From Saprospiraceae bacterium (GTDB taxonomy: Bacteria; Bacteroidota; Bacteroidia; Chitinophagales; Saprospiraceae), in the NCBI GenBank assembly GCA_013360405.1, contig JABWBR010000042.1, positions 1 to 56,027 on the forward strand: 56,027 nt of DNA, in the 5' to 3' direction. A program made the translations under genes and the position numbers. Positions 1 to 9,006 of this stretch are shown one piece after another (position 1 is the stretch's first letter; each line of letters begins with the position of its first letter). The notes beneath the pieces are model-generated. The model searched no databases and was not told the origin of the DNA. It saw only the letters and a list, made by a program, of their open reading frames with translations.

Positions 1-1
1 A

Positions 2-691
2 GGCCCATCGTACGCCACCATCGGGCCGAGGAATGGGTATCAGTACAATGGCAAGGAGCTGAATGAGGAATTGGAATTGGGGTGGAATGATTTTGGGGCC
101 AGGTGGTATAATGCGAGTATTGGGAGGTGGAACGCTGTTGACTTGCTTAGTAGCCAGACCCCGAATTGGTCCGTATATCATTATGCCTACAATAGTCCCA
201 TCAATTATCTTGATATATTAGGCTTGTCAGGAGGAAATCCCAACGACTATTATGATAGATCAAGGCAAAAGGTACAGGATAAATTTGATAGTGCAATTGA
301 AAATAATGAATCCGCTGGAGAAAATGCAGGGCAATATAATTTCCCAAAAGCCTACTATACTAACGCTGCAAATTTGAGCACAAAAGAGCTGGTATCCATT
401 TTCAACAATGCTGCCGAAATCTTTTCAAAAAATGGACTTGACGGAATTACATTCATTTCTGTTGATTTGGAGGTAGCTAAAGCCCATAAGCAAACTTATG
501 AGTATCAAATGTTTTTGGCGATTATTAGTAAAAAAAACTCGGAAGGCTTTACGACGACGCCGGGGATGAGCTTTGTATTCAAGAATGGAAGAATTGGAGT
601 TTATGACGAAAAAAGAACTAAAAATGAAGCATTTCACTTTAATTATATTTACTATTTTTCTTGTAAAGGGTGTTCACGCTCAAAACGTTGA
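2..691 (+). CDS. RHS repeat-associated core protein, C-terminal end (partial at left edge)
   Basis: The reading frame is open to the left edge of the window, so the start is missing. The first ~60 codons match the RHS repeat-associated core (YQYNGKEL, then GWNDFGARWYN, IGRW, and HYAYNSPINYLDILGL), the conserved region that precedes the variable tip in RHS/YD-repeat polymorphic toxins. The ~150 residues after it (YYDRSRQK to the end) are the tip, with no fold I recognise. In this family the tip is usually a toxin released from the RHS shell. The last 68 bases overlap the next gene, and the final residues (rich in Y, F, S, C) look as if they read into that gene's signal peptide out of frame. 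The original stop may therefore have been lost by a frameshift. The RHS assignment is firm; a toxic activity is inference. Confidence 0.75.
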   Translation, partial: GPSYATIGPRNGYQYNGKELNEELELGWNDFGARWYNASIGRWNAVDLLSSQTPNWSVYHYAYNSPINYLDILGLSGGNPNDYYDRSRQKVQDKFDSAIENNESAGENAGQYNFPKAYYTNAANLSTKELVSIFNNAAEIFSKNGLDGITFISVDLEVAKAHKQTYEYQMFLAIISKKNSEGFTTTPGMSFVFKNGRIGVYDEKRTKNEAFHFNYIYYFSCKGCSRSKR

Positions 692-1055
692 ACGTATTGA
701 AATCTACTACATTCCTTTTAACGTACATATAGATGGTAGAGTAACGCCCGAATTTCTGGAGACAGATACAATATTTAGCAGAAAAATTACTATTGAAGAT
801 TCAGCGGTTATCAGATCGTTTGAAAATGCCGTTTCGCTGGTTAACTTAATTCCCAAAACTAGTAGAAAGGAATTTGTGCCCTATATGGAAATAAATGTAT
901 TTATCAGAAGACCTGAGGGAAGTAAAGCAAAAGACACACTAAAGAAAAGCATATATCTGAATTCAAGCTATCTGATTAGTTTCTATGATTGCCAATTTCA
1001 TAGAAACCCTATACTGGAAAAATGGTTGGGTGCTTATGTTTTTAATGTTAAGTAA
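624..1055 (+). CDS. Small exported protein behind RHS gene, candidate immunity protein
   Basis: A 143-residue protein with a clear signal peptide (residues 1-20, hydrophobic core TLIIFTIFLV, ending VHAQ). The ATG at 624 was chosen because it starts directly at this signal; a longer in-frame start exists at 573. The mature part contains mixed charged and beta-prone segments and no recognised family. Its position directly behind, and overlapping, the variable tip of an RHS protein is where immunity genes of polymorphic toxins usually sit. A periplasmic immunity protein is the natural guess, but sequence alone does not show this. Confidence 0.55.
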   Translation: MKHFTLIIFTIFLVKGVHAQNVERIEIYYIPFNVHIDGRVTPEFLETDTIFSRKITIEDSAVIRSFENAVSLVNLIPKTSRKEFVPYMEINVFIRRPEGSKAKDTLKKSIYLNSSYLISFYDCQFHRNPILEKWLGAYVFNVK

Positions 1056-1217
1056 TACGTATCCCTCCGGCGAAGTACCTCCCCTCCTTCTGAAGATGGC
1101 ACAACCCCGCTATTGCAAAGGTTTCCACCTATGGGGCAGCAGCTCACCGACTTGCTGGATGGGATGATCGGGCAAGCGGGTCAGAATGCGTTAAAATTAA
1201 TTATTGTGAAATTATAA
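1056..1217 (+). pseudogene. Possible degraded coding remnant
   Basis: After the stop at 1055 the same frame stays open to a stop at 1215-1217. It would encode a peptide with protein-like composition in its second half (PPMGQQLTDLLDGMIGQAG), without a clear start codon before the internal ATG at about 1131. It may be the end of a lost gene of the RHS accessory region. It overlaps the end of the convergent gene by 6 bases. Weak evidence. Confidence 0.2.
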
Positions 1218-3242
1218 TTTCCAAAACCGCAGCAACAATACCTCGGCAGCCAAAAACAACAGCGCCAGTATTACGCACCAGCGCCACAGCGTGACGCCCT
1301 TGCTGCGCTCTTCGATCTTGGCGGTGAGCACGGTATTGTCGTTGATATCGATCACTTTGGCATTATCGCCCACCCAGGTTTGCAGGTCGGTGGGATTGTA
1401 ATAGTCGAGCTCCGACTCTTTGCGGTTGTAGTTGAAGGCCATTTTTTGCAAAATGGTGTCGCTTTGCATAAAAAGCTGGTAAAATCCTGCCTCTTTGACT
1501 TCTTCGTTGAGCGTCAGAAAAACCGTAGAACCCACGATGCGTTGCTGGGGGATGAATTCTTCGCCCAGACCTTTGAACTTGTACACCATTTCCGTACTGG
1601 TGGTGCGATGGTCGGCGCTCACTACTTCATCCACTCCGAGCGTATAGGCAATGGGCCTCTTTTGGCCCGAAGACAAAGCCATTTTGTACAACATCGGGAT
1701 AAAGATCTCGCCGTTGAGGGGCAGGTTGTTGATCTCTTCATTCATCGGCGCAGCGCAGATGTAAAGGTGGCCGCGCTCAACGGGGTATTTGGATAAAAAC
1801 GAAGAACCGTCGCGGTAGCTCAGCAGCTGCTCTTCCTTGCGATTGTTATAGTTGGTAAATTTAAAATTGCCCTTTGTGACTGGCAATTTCAGGTTGGCGC
1901 CCGCATTTTCAAACACGTCGTTGAAGACAAATTCCTGGGTATTAATGCTGCCCACCTGGCGCTCTATATTTTCAAAAGCCATCAATTCGTTGGCGGGAAA
2001 CGCCGTGAGGAAACTGCGGTATGACATCAGGTCGGCGTCTTTGGCCGGGAAGACCAGCACGTTGCCGCCCCGGCGGGCGTATTGCAGCAATTCGGCGGCT
2101 AGTCCGGAACTGATACTGCGAAGGCCATCCACTACAATGAGTTGATTTTCGGCAAAACGCGAATAGTCGAGACTGCGGCTCGGCGAAGATTTGGCCTCAA
2201 AATAGCTGATACCCGCAAAAGCCGACTGGAGGTAGCGGTTGGGGGTATTTTCATAAATATTCAGCACCTTGATTTTTTCGGCCACATTAAAAGCCAGAAA
2301 ATAACTGTCGTCAAACTGCACCGGGTAGTCGGTGAGTTGCAGGCGGGCCTCGTGCCAACCGGTGCGCAGAATAGTGAAAGGCACCGTATCGCTCACCGTA
2401 CTGTTGGCCGGCACAGATAGCTCGCCTACCGGCTTCAACTGCCCTTCGTATTGCAGGCTGAGGCGGATGTTTTCGGCGTTTTCGCCGCTATAGTTGCTCA
2501 CCCGCACCACTAATTGGTCGGTTTGGTTGAGCAATTGCACGGGCGTTTCAAACCAGGCGGTATCGATGGATATATTGCGTTCCTGCACCGATTGCAGGGG
2601 CACCAGATTGATCTCGAAAGTGCTGTCGGCGTAATTTCCGATATCGGTGATATTGCGCTGGAAGTCGGAGATTATATAGGCTACCTGGTTGGTGTATTTG
2701 CCGCTATTGAGGGTTTGCTCCTGGCGCGCCAGCACCTTCGACAGCTCGCGTACCGCCGGGCTTACGCCGATTTCGTCGATAAGCGCCAGGGCGTCTTCGC
2801 GGCTCACGAGCCGCTGGTGGCGGCCTTCAAAGTCGTTGGTCAATACCTGGAATTGGTCTTCTATGCTGTACGCCTCTACAATTTCCCGGGCGCGTTGTTT
2901 GGCGCGGTCCACCAGCGGCACATCCTGGCTCAGGGCGCTCATACTGAAGGAATTGTCCACAAAAACGCTCACCGCTTTGGCGCCCTGTTTCACCTCCACA
3001 TCCTGCGGAATAAAAGGTTGGGCGAAAGCCAACACTAAAAACAACAGGGCCAGCAATCGCATAGCCAGCACGATCAGGTTGCGCAGGCGCGAACGGGAGC
3101 TGGTTTCTTCTTTGATCTCTTTCAAAAAGCGCACATTAGAGAAGTACACCTTTTTGAATCGACGAAAGTAAAACAGGTGAATGATCACCGGTATGGCGAG
3201 CGATAAGAGAGCAAAGAGGAAAGCCGGGTATAAAAACTGCAT
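1212..3242 (-). CDS. BatA-type membrane protein with vWA-like domain
   Basis: 676 residues. The N-terminus has the double-transmembrane BatA module (membrane spans near residues 5-24 and 54-78, with the basic FYFRRFKKVYFSNVRFLKEIKEE segment between them) found in Bacteroidota aerotolerance/Bat-type proteins. A von Willebrand A-like domain follows, with a MIDAS-type DNSFS at residues 96-100. A long periplasmic region and a C-terminal membrane span (about residues 655-673) complete it. It probably acts as an inner-membrane scaffold; the exact role of single BatA-like proteins is not established. No other bat genes adjoin it. A box TACATTTG (TAnnTTTG type) lies on the minus strand at 3277-3284, about 35 bases before the ATG. 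Confidence 0.8.
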   Translation of the reverse strand: MQFLYPAFLFALLSLAIPVIIHLFYFRRFKKVYFSNVRFLKEIKEETSSRSRLRNLIVLAMRLLALLFLVLAFAQPFIPQDVEVKQGAKAVSVFVDNSFSMSALSQDVPLVDRAKQRAREIVEAYSIEDQFQVLTNDFEGRHQRLVSREDALALIDEIGVSPAVRELSKVLARQEQTLNSGKYTNQVAYIISDFQRNITDIGNYADSTFEINLVPLQSVQERNISIDTAWFETPVQLLNQTDQLVVRVSNYSGENAENIRLSLQYEGQLKPVGELSVPANSTVSDTVPFTILRTGWHEARLQLTDYPVQFDDSYFLAFNVAEKIKVLNIYENTPNRYLQSAFAGISYFEAKSSPSRSLDYSRFAENQLIVVDGLRSISSGLAAELLQYARRGGNVLVFPAKDADLMSYRSFLTAFPANELMAFENIERQVGSINTQEFVFNDVFENAGANLKLPVTKGNFKFTNYNNRKEEQLLSYRDGSSFLSKYPVERGHLYICAAPMNEEINNLPLNGEIFIPMLYKMALSSGQKRPIAYTLGVDEVVSADHRTTSTEMVYKFKGLGEEFIPQQRIVGSTVFLTLNEEVKEAGFYQLFMQSDTILQKMAFNYNRKESELDYYNPTDLQTWVGDNAKVIDINDNTVLTAKIEERSKGVTLWRWCVILALLFLAAEVLLLRFWKL

Positions 3243-3276
3243 GTGTTGTTGCGCTATTTGTGCTTCGGATGCCGTG

Positions 3277-3284
3277 CAAATGTA
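3277..3284 (-). promoter_or_regulatory. Bacteroidota -7 box before BatA-like gene
   Basis: TACATTTG on the minus strand matches the TAnnTTTG consensus and is 34 bases from the start codon. No convincing -33 TTG was found at the expected spacing. Confidence 0.4.
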
Positions 3285-3344
3285 AGAATTTCTCGGGGTT
3301 TAGCATCTACCCTTGTAAGATATGGAACGTCTGAATTACGATAC

Positions 3345-3734
3345 TCACCACCTCTCAATGCTTAATCCATCCACATTGTAAAAATGGCTGTCCCTGGTTA
3401 CAAGGGTCAAATTATACTGTATAGCAATAGCTGATATCCAAATATCATTTTCTGGTATAGGCGTTCCTTTATTCTTAAGTCCCTTTTTAACCTCCCCGTA
3501 TATTTTAGTGGTATGTTCATCACAATCTAATATGAATATCTCTTCTTTGAATTCTTCAATTTTTTCAAGATTGTATGTCTTTTTGCTGGAATTGAATGCT
3601 CCATAATACAACTCTCCTAAAACAAATACAGGAAGGTAGATATCCTCATATTGGCCCAACTTATCCTTGAGACCTGTTTCGCCATTAAGAAAAGGAACCA
3701 CGATATTGGTATCAAGTAAATACCTACCATTCAT
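3345..3734 (-). CDS. vapC: PIN-domain ribonuclease toxin, VapC type
   Basis: 129 residues, normal VapC length. The PIN-domain acidic residues are visible: D8 (LLDTN), E41 (LGELYYG), D97 (ENDIWISA) and D115 (TRDSHF). VapC toxins are Mg-dependent endoribonucleases, typically cutting tRNA or rRNA, and are held inactive by a co-encoded antitoxin. The start overlaps the end of the upstream antitoxin gene by 11 bases, as expected for translational coupling. The specific RNA target cannot be told from sequence. Confidence 0.88.
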   Translation of the reverse strand: MNGRYLLDTNIVVPFLNGETGLKDKLGQYEDIYLPVFVLGELYYGAFNSSKKTYNLEKIEEFKEEIFILDCDEHTTKIYGEVKKGLKNKGTPIPENDIWISAIAIQYNLTLVTRDSHFYNVDGLSIERW

Positions 3735-3948
3735 TTTCGTCTATTTGCTCACAGTCCTTTAATGAATCTGCGAATTCCCGGGCGGTAGTATCATCGAATA
3801 CCCCTGAAAACTTTAGAATGCCCTTGGGCTTTTTCGAAACCGGCGCAGCCAACATAGAGTTAACGAATTCCAACAACTTGATTTGTTGAACCAGGGACAT
3901 CCGGTTCATTGCCTTGATAATAGATTGTTGAATCTCAAGCTCGCTCAT
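3724..3948 (-). CDS. Antitoxin of the VapC pair, DUF2281-like
   Basis: 74 residues. The N-terminal half (KAMNRMSLVQQIKLLEFVNSML) and the C-terminal SGVFDDTTAREFADSLKDCEQIDENEW tail fit the DUF2281-type antitoxins common in Bacteroidota and cyanobacteria, where the acidic C-terminus binds the toxin. It is first in the two-gene operon and overlaps vapC by 11 bases. Such antitoxins usually repress their own promoter. The upstream stretch (3950-4000) is AT-rich but I could not fix an operator. Confidence 0.78.
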   Translation of the reverse strand: MSELEIQQSIIKAMNRMSLVQQIKLLEFVNSMLAAPVSKKPKGILKFSGVFDDTTAREFADSLKDCEQIDENEW

Positions 3949-4189
3949 GTTATAACATTACATTAGTTAACGATAAATATAACGAATATATAGCTTCTAT
4001 AGTTTCCTATTCATGCGCTTAACCCGGTTTAATTTTTCCCGTATTGGTACAATTTAACGCAAAGGCCGCAATTTCCTATTGGCTAGGTCATCGATATAGC
4101 ACACTTTTTTGCCCAAAACCCACAAATTCCTATATTGCCACGCGATTATTTCTCTTATCCTGACTGTAAAACCATTTAAACACAACACC

Positions 4190-6637
4190 ATGGCAAACCG
4201 GCTACTACTACTTTTCACCTTGCTCTTTTTTAGCCTTTCCGCCCTGCCGCTCCAGGCCCAGGAAGGCGACGCAAAAAAAGACGCCAAAACCGACGAAAAA
4301 AAACCGGCCTCGGCATCGAAACTAAAACCCTTCAGCGAGATCATTACCGCCGAGGCAGTGTCCGACCCGGGGCTGTTTACAGTGCATAAGGTGGGCGCCA
4401 AGTATTATTTCGAAATTCCCAATACGCTGCTCGAACGCGAAATACTGGTGGTGAGCCGCATTTCAGGGTACGTGCGCAACCTCAATTTCGGCGGAGCGGG
4501 CATGAATTCCCGGCCCCAGCAGGTGATCCGCTGGCAGCGCCACGACGAGACGATCCTGCTGCGCTCGGTGTCGTACAACAGCGTGGCAAGCGAAAATCTG
4601 CCCATTTACGAGTCGGTGCGCAATAACAATTTTGAACCGATTATTATGGCTTTTGATATGGCTTGCCACAATGCCGATAGCTCGGGCGTGGTGTTCGAGG
4701 TGACTTCGCTGTTTACCAGTGATGTGGAGATGATCGGCCCGCTGTCGCAACAGGAGCGCAAAGACTACGAGATCAAAGGCATCGACAGCAAGCGTTGCCT
4801 GGTTTCTTCTGTCAAAAGTTTCCCCGAAAACGTGGAGGTCCGCCACGTGCTCACGTTTAACGGCTCTAAGCTGCCCGACAACCAGGTCACCGGCGCACTT
4901 TCTGTCGAGATGAACCAGTCGTTTATACTACTGCCCGCACAACCCATGCAACCGCGCTACTACGACGCCCGGGTAGGCTATTTTTCGGTGCAGCAAACCG
5001 ACTACGGCCTTGACGAGCAACGCGCTGCCAGCCGCCGCTTTATTACCCGCTGGCGACTCGAACCCTCCGACGAGGCCGCCTACCGCCGCGGCGAACTGGT
5101 GACGCCCAAAAAGCAAATTGTGTATTATATCGACCCCGCTACACCCGAAAAATGGCGCCCCTATCTCAAACAAGGCGTAGAGGATTGGCAAAAGGCCTTC
5201 GAAGCGGTTGGTTTTAAAAATGCGATCATAGCCAAAGACCCGCCCAGTAAAACCGAAGACCCCGACTGGAGCCCCGAGGATGTGCGCTATTCGGTGATTC
5301 GCTATATTTCTACGGATATCCAAAACGCGGTGGGTCCCCACGTCCACGACCCCCGCACCGGCGAAATCCTGGAAAGCGATATCCTCTGGTACCACAATGT
5401 GATGAACCTGCTGCGCAATTGGTATTTTGTGCAAACTGCGGCCATAAACCCCAAAGCGCAGCGCGTCAAATTTGACGACGCGGTGATGGGTCAACTCATC
5501 CGCTTTGTGGCGGCTCACGAGGTGGGACATACACTGGGTCTCCCCCACAATATGGGCGCCAGTTCGGCCTATCCCGTCGATTCGCTGCGCTCACCTACTT
5601 TTACGGCCCGCATGGGCACGGCGCCTTCTATTATGGACTACGCCCGCTTTAACTATATCGCCCAGCCCGGCGACGGCGACGTGGCCCTGATGCCCCAAAT
5701 CGGCCCCTACGACATTTGGGCGATTACCTACGGCTACAAGTATTTCCCCGGACTCAACTCCGCCGACGCCGAACGCCCCCAATTGCACCAGATGGTGAAG
5801 GAAAAAACCGGCAACCCGCTTTACCGCTATGGACGCCAGCACTCCCCTGTGGTGGATCCCAGCGCCCAAACTGAAGACCTCGGCGATAATTCAGTGCTGG
5901 CCAGTCGCTACGGCCTCGCCAACCTCAAACGCATCGTTCCTAACCTAATTACCTGGACTTCGGAGGAGGGCAAAGACTACGAGCAACTGCGCGAGCTCTA
6001 CGGCCAGGTGATCGGCCAGTTTAACCGCTACCTCGGCCACGTGACCGGCAACGTAGGGGGCGTGTACGAACTCCGCAAAACTGCCGATGAGGCCGGCGCA
6101 ATATTCTCCCCTACTCCCCGCGAACGCCAGGCGGAAGCAGTGGCTTTTTTAATTGAAAATGTATTCGAAACGCCCACCTGGCTGCTCGACCAAAATATCC
6201 TGTCGCGCATCCAGGAAAGCGGCATCGCGGATCGCATCAAAAACCTGCAAACCCAAACGCTCAACCAACTGCTCGACGCAACGCGCCTGCAACGGATGAT
6301 CGAAGCCCAGTCCGCACCTGGCTCTCAGGCTTATTCAATGACAACGTTATTGGAAGAAACCCGCAAAGGTATCTGGAAGGAACTCGCTACCGGCAAAGCT
6401 ACCGACGCTTACCGCCGCAACCTGCAAAGCGCCCACCTCGATAAGCTGGTGGAGATGGCGTTCCCCAAAGCCGGCAATAACGCCCACGTAGATATCGGAG
6501 CTACGGCATTCGCCAATCTGAAGTTGCTGGAAAAGGAGTTGCGCCAGGGCATCGGCAAACACAAGGATGAGGCCTCCCGCCGGCACCTCCAGGCGGCTCT
6601 GGATAAGCTCAATCGCGCAATGGACGCTGAGGATTGA
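4190..6637 (+). CDS. Secreted zinc-dependent metalloprotease (DUF5117/DUF4953 family)
   Basis: 815 residues from the ATG at 4190, which starts at a good signal peptide (MANRLLLLFTLLFFSLSALP, cleavage near LQAQ). A longer in-frame start at 4109 has no signal and is unlikely. The extended zincin motif HEVGHTLGLPHN begins at H443 (HExxHxxGxxH; E444 catalytic). A helical C-terminal half follows. This is the architecture of the large Bacteroidota family with DUF5117 and DUF4953 segments. It is probably periplasmic or outer-surface; substrate unknown. The gene stands alone and is convergent with dps. Confidence 0.88.
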   Translation: MANRLLLLFTLLFFSLSALPLQAQEGDAKKDAKTDEKKPASASKLKPFSEIITAEAVSDPGLFTVHKVGAKYYFEIPNTLLEREILVVSRISGYVRNLNFGGAGMNSRPQQVIRWQRHDETILLRSVSYNSVASENLPIYESVRNNNFEPIIMAFDMACHNADSSGVVFEVTSLFTSDVEMIGPLSQQERKDYEIKGIDSKRCLVSSVKSFPENVEVRHVLTFNGSKLPDNQVTGALSVEMNQSFILLPAQPMQPRYYDARVGYFSVQQTDYGLDEQRAASRRFITRWRLEPSDEAAYRRGELVTPKKQIVYYIDPATPEKWRPYLKQGVEDWQKAFEAVGFKNAIIAKDPPSKTEDPDWSPEDVRYSVIRYISTDIQNAVGPHVHDPRTGEILESDILWYHNVMNLLRNWYFVQTAAINPKAQRVKFDDAVMGQLIRFVAAHEVGHTLGLPHNMGASSAYPVDSLRSPTFTARMGTAPSIMDYARFNYIAQPGDGDVALMPQIGPYDIWAITYGYKYFPGLNSADAERPQLHQMVKEKTGNPLYRYGRQHSPVVDPSAQTEDLGDNSVLASRYGLANLKRIVPNLITWTSEEGKDYEQLRELYGQVIGQFNRYLGHVTGNVGGVYELRKTADEAGAIFSPTPRERQAEAVAFLIENVFETPTWLLDQNILSRIQESGIADRIKNLQTQTLNQLLDATRLQRMIEAQSAPGSQAYSMTTLLEETRKGIWKELATGKATDAYRRNLQSAHLDKLVEMAFPKAGNNAHVDIGATAFANLKLLEKELRQGIGKHKDEASRRHLQAALDKLNRAMDAED

Positions 6638-6735
6638 CAGAGAGAGAGTGTGGGAGGGTGGGAGTGTGGGAGGGTGAGATCATAAGGGATCATTGAATCC
6701 CTCCCTCTCACACTCCCACACTCTCACCCTCTTAC
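6638..6735. repeat. Inverted 8-mer element between convergent genes
   Basis: A left arm of gggagtgt/gggagggt-type 8-mers and a right arm of cacactcc/cacactct-type 8-mers are reverse complements in outline. They enclose a small inner stem (GGGAT/ATCCC around CATTGA). The whole can fold into one long hairpin and could terminate transcription from both sides. A sister element with the same inner stem is at 8877-9006. Confidence 0.7.
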
Positions 6736-6743
6736 TCTGTATG

Positions 6744-7220
6744 TTACTTATTCAAAAACGCCGAATACATCCACACCAGCTTCTCCTGGGCCCGGATATA
6801 GTCGCTCATCAAGGCATTGGTGCCTTCGTCGCCGGCGTCGGCAGAAAGGTCGAGGAGCTCGCGCTGCAGGGTAATGATCGTTTTAAAAGAAGCCAGAATA
6901 TTCTCCACTGCCTTCAAACCATTGTCAACCTGATCGCTTTCGGCAATCTTAGCGACTTTTTTGTATTCCGAATATTTATGGTTGGGCGTATACCCCAGGG
7001 TCAATATCCGCTCCGCCACCTCGTCGATTTTCAACAGCAAGTCGTTGTACAATTCTTCGAATTTGAGGTGCAGTTCAAAAAATTTCTCGCCCTTGATGTT
7101 CCAGTGATACCCCCTGGTATTTTGATAAAAAATGGAATAATTCGCCAGTAGCACATTCAGTTTCTCCGCCAGTGCTTTCGATTTTTTGGTATCTAAACCA
7201 ATGGCATTTAATTTTTTCAT
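6744..7220 (-). CDS. dps: Dps family ferritin-like DNA-protection protein
   Basis: 158 residues from the ATG at 7220; the frame extends upstream but without Dps-like sequence. The inter-subunit ferroxidase residues are in the right spacing: H39, H51, E55, D66 and E70 within QNTRGYHWNIKGEKFFELHLKFEELYNDLLLKIDEVAE. Dps forms a 12-subunit shell that oxidises Fe(II) with peroxide and shields DNA. The N-terminus is short and only moderately basic, so DNA binding is not certain. No peroxide-responsive operator was recognised. Confidence 0.93.
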   Translation of the reverse strand: MKKLNAIGLDTKKSKALAEKLNVLLANYSIFYQNTRGYHWNIKGEKFFELHLKFEELYNDLLLKIDEVAERILTLGYTPNHKYSEYKKVAKIAESDQVDNGLKAVENILASFKTIITLQRELLDLSADAGDEGTNALMSDYIRAQEKLVWMYSAFLNK

Positions 7221-7284
7221 AATTTTCTTTTTTTGCAAAAATACAAAATGACAAAGGGGCTGTCTGTGACAAATGTCATACATG

Positions 7285-7327
7285 CAGCAAGATTCTCTCC
7301 CTCTCTCTCCCACACTCTCTCCCTCAC
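7285..7327. repeat. CT-rich tandem repeat before TolC gene stop
   Basis: Runs of ctctccc/cacactctc units lie in the short gap between dps (upstream side) and the stop of the TolC-type gene. Same composition as the right arms at 6638-6735 and 48506-48565. Confidence 0.5.
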
Positions 7328-8815
7328 CTAATACCCATCCGGCAACTGCACCAGCGGTCTGTCATTTTCAAAATCGTAAAGCGTACTGCGGCGTATATCG
7401 TAAAAGGCCACCCAGAAGCTGCGAAGCGCGCTGACATAACTGCGGCGGGCCGCGTCTTGTTCGGCAACGGCGATGTTCAGTTCCGTAATGCCCAGCTTGC
7501 CGATATAATAGCGATTGCGCGACATCTCCTGGCGTTTTTTCGATATCTCCCATGAGCGCAGCGCGCGTTCCACCTGGTTGCGCACGAGGTCGAATTGCTG
7601 CACTTTGAGCAGTACTTCCCTTTCGAAATTCACGCGTTCCTGGGCTACGTTCATGCGTTCGAGCTCGAGGTTACTCTGGGCAATTTGTCGGCTTGCCTTG
7701 GCTTTACCCCAGTCGGCAATGGGCACTTCGAGGCCCAGGGTGAGGGCTTCCTGGTTGAGTGGGTCTTTGTAGGCGTCGCCGATGACGGTTCCGGTCTGGG
7801 AGAGGCCGAAGTTGCCCACCAGGTTGACCTGCGGGCCTGTATTTCCTTTTGAGCGGGCCACTTCCAGTTCGGCTTCCCGCAGGCGCCTGTCGAGCGCAAT
7901 GATCTGGCTGCGGTTTTGCAGGGCTGCGCCCAGCGCTTTGTCGGCATCGATGGCCAGCGTGGGAATATCAGCCGGGGGTACCATTTCAAATTGCACAGAC
8001 CGGGTAATGCCCAGAAAATTGCGCAAGCGTTCGGTGCTCGATTGCAGGTTGAGGGTAGCTTCGGCCAGCGCACTTTCGGCATTGGCCACGCTTAATTCGA
8101 TCTGCAGCAATTCGGTCTCCGCAATTTTTCCCACCTCATAGCGGCCCTGCGATATGCGGTACAAGGTATCGGCATTGCTTTTCTCCTGTTTGGCTGCTTC
8201 GGTATTGAGCTGGGCGATCAATACCTCAAAAAACAAATTGACGGCGTCGTAGGCGGCGGCTTCCATGTCTTCGCTGTAGCCGCGCGTGGCCTCCTGGTAG
8301 CGCAGGGGCTCCACTTTTTTATTCCATTTTAATGCATTAAACCCAAAAATGGGCTGTATAAATCCAATCCCGATGGGGGTCGACAAATACGATAAGGAAG
8401 AAGGATTGCCCCCACTGGCAAATATGTCGAGGCGGCGCAGACTGGTATTCACAAAAACGGTACCCCCGGTAAGCGCCACGTCCTGCTGCAATGAAATCCC
8501 CACCGAAGTGCTCATAAACCCGCGCTGGATAAAGGCCTCCCGCCCATCCGGCAGGGTAATGGCGTCTATTGAACGATTGAGGTTGGGCAGCGTCGCGTTT
8601 AACCCGATTTTGGGTTTGTAATCGGCCAAAAAGGATTGATACGACCAATAGCGGTTGCTCAATCTCGTTTTCGCCAACTGCACATCGGGCGCCTGCCCTT
8701 GCGCCATCCGCACCACTTCCTGCAAGGTCACCCGCATGGTGTCCTGGGCCTGTAATGTTGCGCTGCAAATGGCAATGGCGACGAAGGCAATGAGTATTTT
8801 GTGAATATTTTGCAT
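7328..8815 (-). CDS. TolC-family outer-membrane efflux protein
   Basis: 495 residues from the ATG at 8815, which begins directly at a signal peptide (MQNIHKILIAFVAIAICSAT, cleavage near LQAQ). Two related outer-membrane-efflux-protein halves follow, with long amphipathic helices such as EATRGYSEDMEAAAYDAV and ELEVARSKGNTGPQVNLVG. It would form the outer-membrane channel of a tripartite exporter with the adaptor and permease encoded upstream on the same strand. A tandem-repeat element at 8877-9006 separates it from the permease gene. Confidence 0.88.
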   Translation of the reverse strand: MQNIHKILIAFVAIAICSATLQAQDTMRVTLQEVVRMAQGQAPDVQLAKTRLSNRYWSYQSFLADYKPKIGLNATLPNLNRSIDAITLPDGREAFIQRGFMSTSVGISLQQDVALTGGTVFVNTSLRRLDIFASGGNPSSLSYLSTPIGIGFIQPIFGFNALKWNKKVEPLRYQEATRGYSEDMEAAAYDAVNLFFEVLIAQLNTEAAKQEKSNADTLYRISQGRYEVGKIAETELLQIELSVANAESALAEATLNLQSSTERLRNFLGITRSVQFEMVPPADIPTLAIDADKALGAALQNRSQIIALDRRLREAELEVARSKGNTGPQVNLVGNFGLSQTGTVIGDAYKDPLNQEALTLGLEVPIADWGKAKASRQIAQSNLELERMNVAQERVNFEREVLLKVQQFDLVRNQVERALRSWEISKKRQEMSRNRYYIGKLGITELNIAVAEQDAARRSYVSALRSFWVAFYDIRRSTLYDFENDRPLVQLPDGY

Positions 8816-8876
8816 ACAATCTCGATTGTCTAAAGTTATTAGAAAAAATTTAATGGATGGCCGAGTGGACAAAGTA

Positions 8877-9006
8877 AGGAGGGTGAGAGGGTGAGAGGGT
8901 GAGAGGGTGAGAGGGTGAGATAATTAGGGATAGTTGAATCCCTCCCACACTCCCACACTCCCACACTCCCACACTCCCACACTCCCACACTCCCACACTC
9001 CCACAC
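8877..9006. repeat. Tandem 8-mer inverted element between permease and TolC genes
   Basis: Left arm: about five copies of gggtgaga. Centre: an inner stem GGGAT/ATCCC around AGTTGA. Right arm: about eight copies of ccacactc. The centre nearly repeats that of 6638-6735. Because it lies within an apparent operon it could attenuate or process the mRNA; that is inference. Confidence 0.75.
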
